A stretch of 64,000 nucleotides of DNA, taken from assembly GCF_036014195.1 (NCBI RefSeq), contig NZ_CP107918.1, forward strand, positions 2,604,001 through 2,668,000, in the 5' to 3' direction. A program made the position numbers and the translations under genes. Positions 35,769 through 44,468 of this stretch are shown here, one piece after another (position 1 is the stretch's first letter; each line of letters opens with the position of its first letter). This DNA is from Streptomyces sp. NBC_00442. Its GTDB lineage: Bacteria; Actinomycetota; Actinomycetes; Streptomycetales; Streptomycetaceae. Under the pieces are notes generated by a model. It was given only the letters and a program-made list of their open reading frames with translations. It did not search any database and had not been told where the DNA came from.

Positions 35769-36929
35769 TCAGCTCCGGCCCCGGAAGCGGCGGCGGTCGT
35801 GCGGCGGGGTCGGGGGATTCTCGGCGAGGGCCAGGACCGCCCCGTCCCGCCCCGCCACCACCGGCTTCGCCGACCGCGCCGCCTTCGCGCGGTACTGCGC
35901 CGCGTCCGCGAGGCGGAACAGACGGCGGGCCGAGCGCACCTCGCCGATGGGATCACCCGTGGAGGCGATCCCGCACGCGACCCCTTCGCCCAGCTCCAAC
36001 TCCCCTGCGCGCAAGCAGAGTTGCTCGCCCACCGTGACGACCTCGTCGGCGCGGGGACCGACGGCGAGAAGGCAGAACTCGTCGCCGCCGAGCCGCGCGG
36101 CCAGCGCGCCGGGCAGCATCGCCCCGCAGAGGGAGAGGACCGAGCCGAAGCGTTCGAGAAGACGGTCCCCGACCGCGTGCCCCAGCGTGTCGTTGACCCG
36201 CTTGAGTCCGTTCAGGTCGCACACGACGAGGCTGACGACGGAGCCGTCCGCCCGGTGCCGCTCGATCGCCTCGTCGAGGTGCATGTCGACCGCGCGCCGG
36301 TTGGCGAGCCCGGTGAGGGGGTCGGTGAAGGCGAGGCGGCGCACCTCTTCGAGGCGTTCGGTCTGGGCGATACCGGCCGCCACGACCGACGCGAGGACGG
36401 TCGCGAAGTCGGCGTCGGCCGTGGCGAAGACCGGCGCGCCGACCGGCCGCGCCACGTAGAGCTCGCCCCAGGCCCGCCCGTGCAGCACGATCGGAGCGAC
36501 CACGCAGCAGCCCCGCCCGCGGCGGCGCAGCGCGGTCACCCTCCCCCAGCTGCCGGTGGGAGGCGCCCCCAGGTGGCGGTGGCCCGCGTCGTCCGCGGGA
36601 GGCGCGACGGCGGTCTCGACCCAAGCGTTGGGCTCGCCCCCGCCCGCCCACCGCTCGTGCAGGAACTCGGTGATCTCGGGGAACTGGTGCACCGGGTACG
36701 TCTCGTCGTCGGGGAACTCCTCCTCCCCGTCGGCCCGTTCACCCTCGTTCACCAGGACCCGCAGGCGTCCCAGTTCTCGCTCCCACACCGAGAGCGCGGC
36801 GAAGGTGCCGCCGAGCGCGTCCCGCGCGCCGAGCGCCGCGGCGCGCCAGGACTCGCGCGGCGTGTGGGCCGCGGCCATGGCCTGTGCCAGCGAAACCACG
36901 GCCCGCAGCCGGGCATCCTCTCCACCCAT
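35769..36929 (-). CDS. GAF-GGDEF diguanylate cyclase
   Basis: A 386-aa protein with a GAF-like sensory domain (~10-190) and a GGDEF domain (~195-360). The catalytic motif is intact (ARLGGDEF, 281-285), together with FTDPLTGLANRRA and DLNGLKRVNDTLGH, so synthesis of c-di-GMP from two GTP is expected. The inhibitory RxxD I-site that normally precedes GGDEF is absent. I recall an orthologue in S. coelicolor called CdgE, unverified. c-di-GMP controls BldD and development in streptomycetes. It is cytoplasmic, with no membrane span. Confidence 0.9.
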   Translation of the reverse strand: MGGEDARLRAVVSLAQAMAAAHTPRESWRAAALGARDALGGTFAALSVWERELGRLRVLVNEGERADGEEEFPDDETYPVHQFPEITEFLHERWAGGGEPNAWVETAVAPPADDAGHRHLGAPPTGSWGRVTALRRRGRGCCVVAPIVLHGRAWGELYVARPVGAPVFATADADFATVLASVVAAGIAQTERLEEVRRLAFTDPLTGLANRRAVDMHLDEAIERHRADGSVVSLVVCDLNGLKRVNDTLGHAVGDRLLERFGSVLSLCGAMLPGALAARLGGDEFCLLAVGPRADEVVTVGEQLCLRAGELELGEGVACGIASTGDPIGEVRSARRLFRLADAAQYRAKAARSAKPVVAGRDGAVLALAENPPTPPHDRRRFRGRS

Positions 36930-37027
36930 TCCTCCAGCTTAGGGAGGTTTGGGTGGTTTTGACCCATGGAGGCGCCGACGCGCATCCGCTCACACCCGAC
37001 GGCGGACCTCGCACCAACCCCAGCGGG

Positions 37028-37816
37028 TCACTGGCCGGGCCACTCCGGCTTGCGCTTCTCGTTGAACGCGGCCACGCCCTCGGCACGGTCCCCGGAGAAC
37101 GCCACCGACCGCCAGGCCGCGTCCTCGACCTCAAGACCGGCCCGCAGGTCGAGCCCGTGCCCGAGCCGCATCGCCCGCTTCGCCGCACGCAGCCCGACGG
37201 GCGAGTTGGCCGCCATCCGTCCCGCGAGCGCGAGCGCTTCCGTACGGGCGTCGTCGGCCAGGACGTCCACGAGCCCCAACTCCCTTGCCTCCACGGCCTC
37301 GACGCGCCGGGCGGTGAAGACCAGCTCGGCCGCGCGGGCCGCGCCGACCCGGCGCGGCAGGAGCTGCGTACCGCCGCCGCCGGGGATGACGCCGACCGAC
37401 ACCTCGGGCAGCCCGACCACCGCGGTCGCGTCGGCCACGATCACGTCGCAGGCGAGGGCGAGCTCGAAGCCGCCGCCGAGCGCGAAGCCGTGCACGGCGG
37501 CGACGGTCGGCATGGGCAGTTCGAGCACGCCGGTGTAGGCGGCACGGGCGGTGGGGCGCTGGCGTACGAGCTCGGCGTCGCTGAAGGAGTTGCGTTCCTT
37601 CAGGTCCGCGCCGACGCAGAAGGCGCGTTCGTTCGTCGACGTCACCACGGTGACCCGGGCGTCCGGGTCGGCGCCGAGCGCGTCGCAGGCGGCGGCGATG
37701 GAGCGGGCCATCTCCGTCGACACCGCGTTCATGGCCTTGGGCCGGTCGAGCACCAGCTCGGCGACATACCCCTCGCGCCGTACGACGACGAACTCCCCGA
37801 ACCGCTGCTCAGCCAT
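37028..37816 (-). CDS. enoyl-CoA hydratase/isomerase family protein
   Basis: A 262-aa crotonase-fold protein. The CoA oxyanion-hole segments are FCVGADLKER and HGFALGGGFELAL, and the catalytic-loop region is LPEVSVGVIPGGGGTQLLPR with the family Glu. It probably hydrates trans-2-enoyl-CoAs in beta-oxidation; a methylglutaconyl-CoA hydratase role is possible because RKPEWPGQ-type ends occur there. ATG 37816 has GGAGGGG upstream. A small palindrome lies 15 bp further upstream. Confidence 0.92.
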   Translation of the reverse strand: MAEQRFGEFVVVRREGYVAELVLDRPKAMNAVSTEMARSIAAACDALGADPDARVTVVTSTNERAFCVGADLKERNSFSDAELVRQRPTARAAYTGVLELPMPTVAAVHGFALGGGFELALACDVIVADATAVVGLPEVSVGVIPGGGGTQLLPRRVGAARAAELVFTARRVEAVEARELGLVDVLADDARTEALALAGRMAANSPVGLRAAKRAMRLGHGLDLRAGLEVEDAAWRSVAFSGDRAEGVAAFNEKRKPEWPGQ

Positions 37817-37831
37817 GGCGACCCCTCCGTT

Positions 37832-37843
37832 AACGAACGTTAC
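37832..37843. promoter_or_regulatory. TAACG-AA-CGTTA operator candidate before enoyl-CoA hydratase
   Basis: Perfect 5-bp arms around AA, located between the ribosome site and the likely promoter of the hydratase gene. Palindromes of this AACG..CGTT type are used by TetR-family regulators of acyl-CoA catabolism in actinobacteria, but no cognate regulator is adjacent. Confidence 0.45.
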
Positions 37844-37913
37844 GTCGGGGCCGATCCTAGGCCGTGCCCCGGCCCTGCCCACGAGAGCCCCGGGACAGAC
37901 TCCCGGCCAGGCT

Positions 37914-39137
37914 CTAGGACAGGCCCTGGGTCTCGCGGCGGTGCAGGAGCCACGGCTCGACCACGCCGAGGCCGCGCACCGGTCGCTGCCACATGGGCTG
38001 GAGCGCGAAGCGGTACTTCGCGGGCGGGGCGGGCTCCTCGCCCTCCTTCTCGGCGGCCAGCGCGTCCTGGGCGGCCTGCGCCTCGGAGACGGGGGCGTCG
38101 CCGGCGCGGGCCAGCTCCTCGGCGAAGGCGCCGTCGACCAGGACGGCGTCCTTGGGGGCTATCGAGGTGAGCCGGCTCGCGAGGTTCACGGTGGTGCCGA
38201 ACACGTCGCCCATGCGGGTCGTGACGGTGCCGAAGGCGATGCCCACGCGCAGCGCGGGCATCGTCTCGTCGCCGGCCATCGTCTCGATGAGCCGCAGCGA
38301 GATCTCGGCGGCCGTGCCCGCGTCGTCCGCGGCGAACAGGACCTCGTCGCCCAGCGTCTTGATGAGCCGCCCGCCGTGGGCCGCGACCAGGTCGGCGGCG
38401 GTCGTCTCGAAGGCCTCGACGAGCTCGCCGAGCTCCTCCTCCTCCAGGCGCCGGGTGAGCCGGGTGAAACCGACGAGGTCGGCGAAGCCCACCGCGAGGC
38501 GCCGGTCGACCATCTCCTCGTCGTCGGCCGCCTGCACCACGCGCCCGGTGGCTGCCGCCAGCTGGCGCCGCCACACGTAGACGAGGAACTCCTCCAGCTC
38601 CGGCAGCAGCAGCTCGACCAGGGGGTACGTGACCTCGGTGCGGGTCATGCCGGGCTCGGGGGGCTCGGTCAGGCCCTCCAGAAAGGAATCGATCTGCCAT
38701 TCGGCCAGCCGGGCGGTGGTCTGCCCCGTGGACCGCGCGACCTGCACCGCCATCGGCTCGCTGAGCAGCCCCGCCTCCACGAGACCGGCGAGCCGGCGCA
38801 GGGCGAGGACGTCGGCCTCGGTGAGCGCCTTGGCCTGCCCGATGTCGGCGAACCCCATGGCCCGCCAGAACCGGGACGCCAGCTCCATCGACACACCGGC
38901 GGTACGGGCCGCCTGGAACGGCGTGTAGCGCCGGTCCGCACCGAGGATGAGCTGTTCGAGACGGATCGCGAGCGGGTCGTCGGTGGGCTCGGCGGTGTGG
39001 TCGACGGCGTGGTGCGGCGTCGGGTACGCGGACGGCGCGGGTTCGGCGGGGGTACGTGAGCCGCCCTGGGCGGCGCCGGAGTCACCGCCGGTACCGCCAT
39101 CGCCATCCGCACCGGACCGTGTCTCGTCGACGGTCAC
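37914..39137 (-). CDS. cya: class III adenylate cyclase with Rv1264-type regulatory N-domain
   Basis: A 407-aa protein making cAMP from ATP. After a disordered leader, residues ~58-165 match the helical autoinhibitory N-domain of the pH-sensing mycobacterial cyclase Rv1264 (RLEQLILGADRRYTP). The catalytic domain (~210-390) has metal Asp residues in VGFADLVGFT (D220) and LGDEV (D264), and K260 where the adenine-specifying lysine is expected. GTG 39137 has AGGAGG at six bases. In S. coelicolor cya supports germination and differentiation. It is soluble. Confidence 0.93.
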   Translation of the reverse strand: MTVDETRSGADGDGGTGGDSGAAQGGSRTPAEPAPSAYPTPHHAVDHTAEPTDDPLAIRLEQLILGADRRYTPFQAARTAGVSMELASRFWRAMGFADIGQAKALTEADVLALRRLAGLVEAGLLSEPMAVQVARSTGQTTARLAEWQIDSFLEGLTEPPEPGMTRTEVTYPLVELLLPELEEFLVYVWRRQLAAATGRVVQAADDEEMVDRRLAVGFADLVGFTRLTRRLEEEELGELVEAFETTAADLVAAHGGRLIKTLGDEVLFAADDAGTAAEISLRLIETMAGDETMPALRVGIAFGTVTTRMGDVFGTTVNLASRLTSIAPKDAVLVDGAFAEELARAGDAPVSEAQAAQDALAAEKEGEEPAPPAKYRFALQPMWQRPVRGLGVVEPWLLHRRETQGLS

Positions 39138-39252
39138 CGGCCGCCTCCTGCCCGTTGCCTGCGCACTGCCCTGCCGATCTGTCGCTGGATCGGGCTCCAC
39201 GATACGGCAGGTGTGCCGTAGCTCACGTCGCGGGAGCGTGTCCTGGCCGGGC

Positions 39253-40113
39253 TTACGGCGCGTCCGGGCGCAGGTGGACGATGTCGCCCGCCGCCACCGG
39301 GCGCTGCACGCCCTCCTCGGTGGCCAGAACCAGGCGCCCGTCGCCGTCGACGGCCACCGCCTCACCCCGTACCGACTGCCCGCCGGGCAGCTCCGCCCGC
39401 ACCGTGCGGCCCAGGGTCGCGCAGGCCGCCGCGTACGCCTCCTGGAGCCCGGACCCCGCGGGATCGCCCGAGGCCGCACGCCAGGTCCCGTACCACTGTT
39501 CGAGCGAGCGCAGCACGGCCCGCAGCAGGGTGTCGCGGTCCGTGGAGACGGCTCCGGCGAGCGCGAGGGAGCCGGCGCCGGGCACCGGGAGCTCGGCCGC
39601 GCGCAGCGTCACGTTGAGGCCGATGCCGATGACGACGCCGTCCGTGCCGGCCCGCTCGGCGAGGATGCCGCCGGCCTTGCGTTCCTCCCCGCCCACCGTG
39701 ACGAGGAGGTCGTTTGGCCACTTCAGGGCGGTGTCGACGCCTGCCGCCCGCGCCAGCCCGGACGCCACCGCGACGCCGGTGAGCAGCGGCAGCCACCCCC
39801 ACCGCTCCACCGGAACCGCCTCGCCGGGTTTCAGGAGCACGGAGAAGAAGAGCCCCGAGCGGGCCGGCGCCGACCAGCGCCGGTCGAGACGGCCGCGCCC
39901 CGCGGTCTGCTCCTCGGCGACCAGGACCGCCCCCTCGGCGTGCGCGTCCGCCTTCGCCGCGAGGTCGGAGTTGGTGGAGCCGGTCGCCGTGACCACGTCC
40001 AGGGACGTCCACAGCGCGTCGGGTCGCAGCAGGGCGCGGCGCAGCGCGGTGGCGTTGAGGGGCGGCCGGTCGAGGTCGGACCAGCGGCTGTCGGAAGCGT
40101 CCGGGGGTGTCAT
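39253..40113 (-). CDS. birA: biotin-[acyl-CoA carboxylase] ligase
   Basis: A 286-aa class I biotin protein ligase without the DNA-binding domain. It activates biotin with ATP and attaches it to the BCCP lysine. Signatures are TGSTNSDL, the biotinyl-AMP loop [18 protein letters not shown] and a C-terminal SH3-like domain ([15 protein letters not shown]). It is divergent from pccB; its substrate AccA2 is encoded 4 kb away. Lacking the HTH, it cannot repress biotin genes. Confidence 0.95.
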   Translation of the reverse strand: MTPPDASDSRWSDLDRPPLNATALRRALLRPDALWTSLDVVTATGSTNSDLAAKADAHAEGAVLVAEEQTAGRGRLDRRWSAPARSGLFFSVLLKPGEAVPVERWGWLPLLTGVAVASGLARAAGVDTALKWPNDLLVTVGGEERKAGGILAERAGTDGVVIGIGLNVTLRAAELPVPGAGSLALAGAVSTDRDTLLRAVLRSLEQWYGTWRAASGDPAGSGLQEAYAAACATLGRTVRAELPGGQSVRGEAVAVDGDGRLVLATEEGVQRPVAAGDIVHLRPDAP

Positions 40114-40244
40114 GCAGCCAGGTTAGGCGGCAAATGCAAGGCCCTCCGGGTGTGGCCAATGCCGCACTGCCGAACCGTATCGGCACCACTACCCTACGAG
40201 TCAGTAGCCACCATCCCCGTGACCAGGCAGGGAGCCGCATCCCG

Positions 40245-41855
40245 ATGTCCGAGCCGGAAAACGCCCAGAGCGACGCCACCGTCGACATCCACACCACCGC
40301 CGGAAAGCTCGCGGATCTTCAGCGCCGCATCGACGAGGCGACCCACGCCGGCTCCGCGCGTGCGATCGAGAAGCAGCACGCCAAGGGGAAACTGACGGCC
40401 CGTGAACGGGTCGAACTCCTTCTGGACGAGGGCTCGTTCGTCGAGCTGGACGAATTCGCCCGGCACCGCTCGACCAACTTCGGCATCGAGAAGAACCGCC
40501 CGTACGGCGACGGCGTGGTGACCGGGTACGGAACGGTCGACGGCCGCCCGGTGTGCGTGTACTCGCAGGACTTCACCATTTTCGGCGGGTCGCTGGGCGA
40601 GGTGTACGGCGAGAAGATCGTGAAGGTCATGGACTTCGCGATGAAGACCGGCTGTCCGGTCATCGGCATCAACGACGGTGGCGGCGCCCGCATCCAGGAG
40701 GGCGTGGTCGCGCTCGGCCTGTTCGCCGAGATCTTCCGGCGCAATGTGCACGCCTCCGGTGTCGTGCCGCAGATCTCGCTGATCGTCGGCCCGTGCGCCG
40801 GCGGCGCGGTGTACTCCCCCGCGATCACCGACTTCACGGTGATGGTCGACCAGACCTCGCACATGTTCATCACCGGGCCCGACGTCATCAAGACGGTCAC
40901 CGGCGAGGACGTCGGCTTCGAGGAGCTGGGCGGCGCCCGCACCCACAACACCACGTCGGGCGTGGCGCACCACATGGCGGGCGACGAGAAGGACGCGATC
41001 GAATACGTCAAGTCCCTTCTCTCCTACCTGCCGTCGAACAACCTGAGCGAGGCGCCGGCCTTCCCCGAGGAGGCCGACCTGGAGACCTCGGACGAGGACC
41101 GCGAGCTCGACACGCTCATCCCGGACTCCGCGAACCAGCCGTACGACATGCACACGGCGATCGAGCACGTCCTGGACGACGGTGAATTCCTGGAGACCCA
41201 GGCCCTGTTCGCGCCGAACATCATCACCGGCTTCGGCCGGGTGGAGGGCTTCCCGGTCGGCATCGTCGCCAACCAGCCCATGCAGTTCGCCGGTTGCCTC
41301 GACATCGACGCCTCCGAGAAGGCCGCGCGCTTCGTGCGCACCTGCGACGCCTTCAACGTGCCGGTCCTGACCTTCGTCGACGTCCCCGGCTTCCTCCCCG
41401 GCGTCGACCAGGAGTACGGCGGCATCATCCGGCGCGGCGCCAAGCTGATCTACGCCTACGCCGAGGCGACGGTCCCGCTGATCACCGTCATCACCCGCAA
41501 GGCGTTCGGCGGCGCGTACGACGTGATGGGCTCCAAGCACCTGGGCGCCGACCTCAACCTGGCCTGGCCGACGGCGCAGATCGCGGTGATGGGCGCGCAG
41601 GGCGCGGTCAACATCCTGCACCGCCGCACGATCGCGGCGGTCACGGACCCCGAGGAGGCGGAGTCGACCCGGGCGGAGCTGATCACGGCCTACGAGGACA
41701 CGCTCCTCAACCCGTACATCGCGGCGGAACGGGGGTACGTGGACGCGGTGATCATGCCGTCGGAGACGCGGGCGCACATTGTGAAGGGCCTGCGGCAGCT
41801 GCGCACCAAGCGGGAGTCCCTGCCCCCCAAGAAGCACGGCAACATCCCCCTCTAA
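40245..41855 (+). CDS. pccB: propionyl/acetyl-CoA carboxylase beta (carboxyltransferase) subunit
   Basis: A 536-aa protein transferring CO2 from carboxybiotin to propionyl-CoA to form (S)-methylmalonyl-CoA. It has the duplicated crotonase-like carboxyltransferase core: [18 protein letters not shown], the acyl-CoA site GGARIQEGV and [16 protein letters not shown] in the N-half, and [22 protein letters not shown] and [13 protein letters not shown] in the C-half. In Streptomyces it works with AccA2 and the small PccE, supplying extender units for polyketides. ATG 40245 follows GGGAG; pccE starts 29 bp after its stop. Confidence 0.95.
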   Translation: MSEPENAQSDATVDIHTTAGKLADLQRRIDEATHAGSARAIEKQHAKGKLTARERVELLLDEGSFVELDEFARHRSTNFGIEKNRPYGDGVVTGYGTVDGRPVCVYSQDFTIFGGSLGEVYGEKIVKVMDFAMKTGCPVIGINDGGGARIQEGVVALGLFAEIFRRNVHASGVVPQISLIVGPCAGGAVYSPAITDFTVMVDQTSHMFITGPDVIKTVTGEDVGFEELGGARTHNTTSGVAHHMAGDEKDAIEYVKSLLSYLPSNNLSEAPAFPEEADLETSDEDRELDTLIPDSANQPYDMHTAIEHVLDDGEFLETQALFAPNIITGFGRVEGFPVGIVANQPMQFAGCLDIDASEKAARFVRTCDAFNVPVLTFVDVPGFLPGVDQEYGGIIRRGAKLIYAYAEATVPLITVITRKAFGGAYDVMGSKHLGADLNLAWPTAQIAVMGAQGAVNILHRRTIAAVTDPEEAESTRAELITAYEDTLLNPYIAAERGYVDAVIMPSETRAHIVKGLRQLRTKRESLPPKKHGNIPL

Positions 41856-41884
41856 CCGACCGTCGAGCCGAGTCAGGAGCCGCT

Positions 41885-42091
41885 GTGATCAAGGTAGTTC
41901 GGGGCAACCCGACCCCGGAGGAGCTGGCTGCCGCGCTCGCGGTCGTCCAGGCGCGGGCCGCGGCGACGGCCGCGGGCGCGGCCGGGGCGCCGCAGCCGCC
42001 CGAGGGCTGGTCCGACCCCGCCCGCATCGCGCGGCGCGCGCTGCCGAGGCCGGGGGCCCGGACCTGGGCCCGCACGTACTGGCCGGCGTAG
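41885..42091 (+). CDS. pccE: acyl-CoA carboxylase epsilon subunit
   Basis: A 68-aa small subunit of actinobacterial acyl-CoA carboxylases. It shows the family core IKVVRGNPTPEELAAALAVV, an Ala-rich linker and a WSDPARI-containing tail ending RTWARTYWPA. It stabilises the alpha-beta complex and raises activity. GTG 41885 has AGGAG at six bases; it is co-transcribed with pccB. Confidence 0.93.
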   Translation: MIKVVRGNPTPEELAAALAVVQARAAATAAGAAGAPQPPEGWSDPARIARRALPRPGARTWARTYWPA

Positions 42092-42698
42092 CCCCACTCC
42101 CCCACCCCGGCCGGCCGCGGACACCCGCCCGCGAGCCGCCCGGGGCCACCCCACGCAGTTCCCCGCGCCCCCAACCCCGCTTTCGCCTGCGGACCGTGCT
42201 GGCGTTCCGCGCGGTTCCCCGCGCCCCTGAAACCCGCCTTCGGCTGCGGACCGTGCATGGTTGCTCGCGCAGTTCCCCGCGCCCCCAACCCCGCTTTCGC
42301 CTGCGGACCGTGCCCGCGTCCCGCGCAGTTCCCCGCGCCCCCAAAAAACCCGCCTTCGTGTGCGGACCGTGCCCGCGTCCCGCGCAGTTCCCCGCGCCCC
42401 TGTAGGGCACCCGGCGCCGGACGGCTCGCGCCCACCGCGGCGGAGCCGCGCAGTGTCACAGCCCCGCGCCCCTTAGCTGCTCGGTGCCGGGCGGCATGGG
42501 CATCCTCAGTCCGTCATGGGGGTCCCCCTGGCCCTTGAGGCCTTGGGGAGTTCGAGGACGAGCGCCCTTCAGGCGCGATACGGGGTCTGGGGCGGAGCCC
42601 CAGGGGCTCTTCACCCCCGGAGGGTTGCGGGAAGGGGCGGGGTGGGGCGGCTCCCGGGTTCTGGGGCGGAGCCCTGGGGAGTTCGATTGAGGGGGTAG
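42092..42698. repeat. repeat field, fourth and densest occurrence
   Basis: It contains five copies of the GCAGTTCCCCGCGCCCC-type unit (one variant), each joined to TTCG(C/G)CTGCGGACCGTG-type spacers in near-tandem order between 42155 and 42405. The right copy of the long inverted repeat (42361-42606) follows, then GGGGCGGAGCCC palindromes. No gene is supported; it separates pccE from the 42-aa membrane protein. Confidence 0.88.
42361..42606 (+). repeat. inverted repeat, right copy (~246 bp)
   Basis: Near-identical reverse complement of 35421-35668. Shared landmarks in order are TGCGGACCGTGCCCGCGTCC, CCGCGGCGGAGCCGCGCA, GTCACAGCCCCGCGCCCC, GTGCCGGGCGGCATGGGC and GAGGACGAGCGCCCTT. Confidence 0.85.
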
Positions 42699-42716
42699 CT
42701 GAGTACCCATACTCAG
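42699..42716. promoter_or_regulatory. CTGAGTA-CCCA-TACTCAG palindrome in a small-gene promoter
   Basis: A perfect 18-bp inverted repeat with 7-bp arms, 36 bp before the start codon of the 42-aa membrane protein. The right arm, TACTCA, could double as a -10 element. The position fits an operator or activator site. Confidence 0.6.
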
Positions 42717-42751
42717 GCGCGGCTGCACGGCCCCGCCGCACTATCGGTTGC

Positions 42752-42880
42752 ATGCTGTCGTCGGACCCGAAGAACGAACCCCCCAAGGAACTGCGCGACG
42801 CCCAGGCGATGATGCGCCGGGCGGGCCTCCTCCTCGCCCTCGCCATGGTCGTCGCGATGGTCGTGGTCGGCCTCCACTGA
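42752..42880 (+). CDS. 42-aa single-span membrane protein (MmpB-like)
   Basis: It begins [18 protein letters not shown], then MMRR and one span [16 protein letters not shown], ending in His. An intact start and stop, a charged N-terminal half followed by a clear membrane segment, and a position between pccE and maf all support it. It resembles from memory the small proteins annotated in Streptomyces as morphogenic membrane protein MmpB; I could not verify the name. No strong Shine-Dalgarno is visible, and an 18-bp palindrome precedes it. Confidence 0.75.
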   Translation: MLSSDPKNEPPKELRDAQAMMRRAGLLLALAMVVAMVVVGLH

Positions 42881-43001
42881 GGCACGGACCGAGCCCCGGC
42901 CAGAGGCACGGACCGAGCCCCGGGCGGGCCCCCGGACCGAGACCCGGACCGAGATCCGGCCTCCGCTCGGGCGCCGGCGCACGGCGCCTACGATGGCGCC
43001 C

Positions 43002-43604
43002 ATGACTGCTCAGCGCCGCCTCGTCCTCGCCTCCCAATCCCCCGCCCGGCTCGGGCTGCTCCGGCAGGCCGGGTTCGCGCCCGAGGTGATCGTCAGCGGC
43101 GTCGACGAGGACGCCCTGACCGCACCGAGCCCCGCCGAACTCGCCCTCGTCCTCGCCGAGGCGAAGGCCGATGCCGTGGCGGCCCGCCCCGAGGCCGCCG
43201 GCGCCCTCGTCATCGGCTGCGACTCCGTACTCGAACTCGACGGCCGCGCCCTCGGCAAGCCCGCCGACCCCGAGGACGCGACGGCCCGCTGGCAGTCGAT
43301 GCGCGGCCGGTCCGGCGTCCTCCAGACCGGCCACTGCGTGATCGACACGGCGACCGGTGAGCGCGCCGCGCGCACCGCGTCGACCGTCGTACGGTTCGGC
43401 GAGCCCACCGACGCGGAGATCGCGGCGTACGTGGCGAGCGGTGAACCCCTGTACGTGGCGGGCGCGTTCACGCTCGACGGCCGCTCGGCGCCGTTCGTCG
43501 ACTCCATCGAGGGCGACCACGGCAACGTCATCGGGCTCTCGCTGCCGCTGCTGCGCAAGCTGCTCGCCCAGCTCGGCCTCTCCGTCACCGACCTCTGGGC
43601 GTAG
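43002..43604 (+). CDS. maf: Maf-like nucleoside-triphosphate pyrophosphatase
   Basis: A 200-aa protein of the Maf/HAM1-type fold that hydrolyses non-canonical or methylated NTPs to NMP + PPi. Motifs are [12 protein letters not shown] at the N-terminus, [18 protein letters not shown] and [16 protein letters not shown]. The usual ExD catalytic region is represented by [11 protein letters not shown] 43002 is preferred; ATG 42993 would add three residues. It lies between pccBE and accA2 as in related genomes. Confidence 0.94.
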   Translation: MTAQRRLVLASQSPARLGLLRQAGFAPEVIVSGVDEDALTAPSPAELALVLAEAKADAVAARPEAAGALVIGCDSVLELDGRALGKPADPEDATARWQSMRGRSGVLQTGHCVIDTATGERAARTASTVVRFGEPTDAEIAAYVASGEPLYVAGAFTLDGRSAPFVDSIEGDHGNVIGLSLPLLRKLLAQLGLSVTDLWA

Positions 43605-43624
43605 GAGCGCAAGGGCGCGGGACG

Positions 43625-44080
43625 TCAGGCGGCGGCCGGGGCCCCGCCGGGGGCATCGCCCGGCTCCGGCTCCCGCTCCGGCCCCGGGCGCTCCTTCACG
43701 TACGCGAGGAGGACGAAGACGAGCAGCGCGAGCACGACCATCAGGGCGGCGAACGCCGACCAGCCGACCAGGCCCACCAGGAACGCGCCGAGCACCGCGT
43801 GCACCACCGCGCAGGCGATCACCGCGATGCGCGCGACCCGGCCGGGCGCCCGGTCGCGCACGGCCATGACCAGCAGCACGATCCCGCACACCACGAGGAA
43901 GACCCCGAAGAGCCCGCCCGCGATCCACGCGCCGGTGGAGATCGCCTTCGGATCAATGCCGGCGAGGGACATGTGCTGGCTCGCCGCGAACCTCCCCAGC
44001 AGCCAGTTGACGACCACGATGGCGCAGGCCTCGGCGAAGAGAACGAGCGCGGCCACGATGGCGATCAGTCGTCGCAGCAC
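43625..44080 (-). CDS. four-span integral membrane protein, function unknown
   Basis: A 151-aa protein with four hydrophobic segments (LIAIVAALVLFAEACAIVVV, AGGLFGVFLVVCGIVLLVMAV, a third near VIACAVVHAVLGAFLVGLV, and ALMVVLALLVFVLLAYV), and a Glu/Pro/Gly-rich cytoplasmic tail. GTG 44080 has AGGGGG at seven bases. It lies convergent with maf and divergent from accA2, which I recall as its conserved position. No family function known to me. Confidence 0.82.
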   Translation of the reverse strand: MLRRLIAIVAALVLFAEACAIVVVNWLLGRFAASQHMSLAGIDPKAISTGAWIAGGLFGVFLVVCGIVLLVMAVRDRAPGRVARIAVIACAVVHAVLGAFLVGLVGWSAFAALMVVLALLVFVLLAYVKERPGPEREPEPGDAPGGAPAAA

Positions 44081-44468
44081 GGCACGACCCCCTGTTACCC
44101 CTAGTACGTATGTGGCGCGCACGCTACTAACCAGTAATGGTTCGTACAAGGGTCCGGGCAACAATGGCGGCGCTCCCGGGGCCGCCCACCCCGTCGCGCG
44201 GCCTTCCGGTCGCAAAGAATCATTCGGCCGTTCGTAGGGACCCCACAAAGAAACGCGGGGACCTGCTGGCGCCCGAGACAGAGACCTTGACCACACCCCA
44301 CCGCTACTGTGCGGTACGGGAGCCCGGCGTACCGTGGTGCGACAAGGGATTTCGCGACTTGAGCGTGCCTCGAATCACACTCCGTGTGGGCAAGCTCACC
44401 ATTGGGGACGGGTCGTAAGCCAGTGTGCGGCTTCCCTAAACTCAGCTTGTTTCAAGGAGGGAGCCATC
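44081..44468. other. divergent promoter region, membrane protein / accA2
   Basis: A 388-bp spacer with a locally AT-richer core at ~44095-44150. That core contains AACCA-GTAA-TGGTT (44129-44142), a perfect 5-bp-arm inverted repeat. A -10-like TAAACT occurs at 44437-44442, ~27 bp before the accA2 start. I see no gene in it. Confidence 0.45.
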
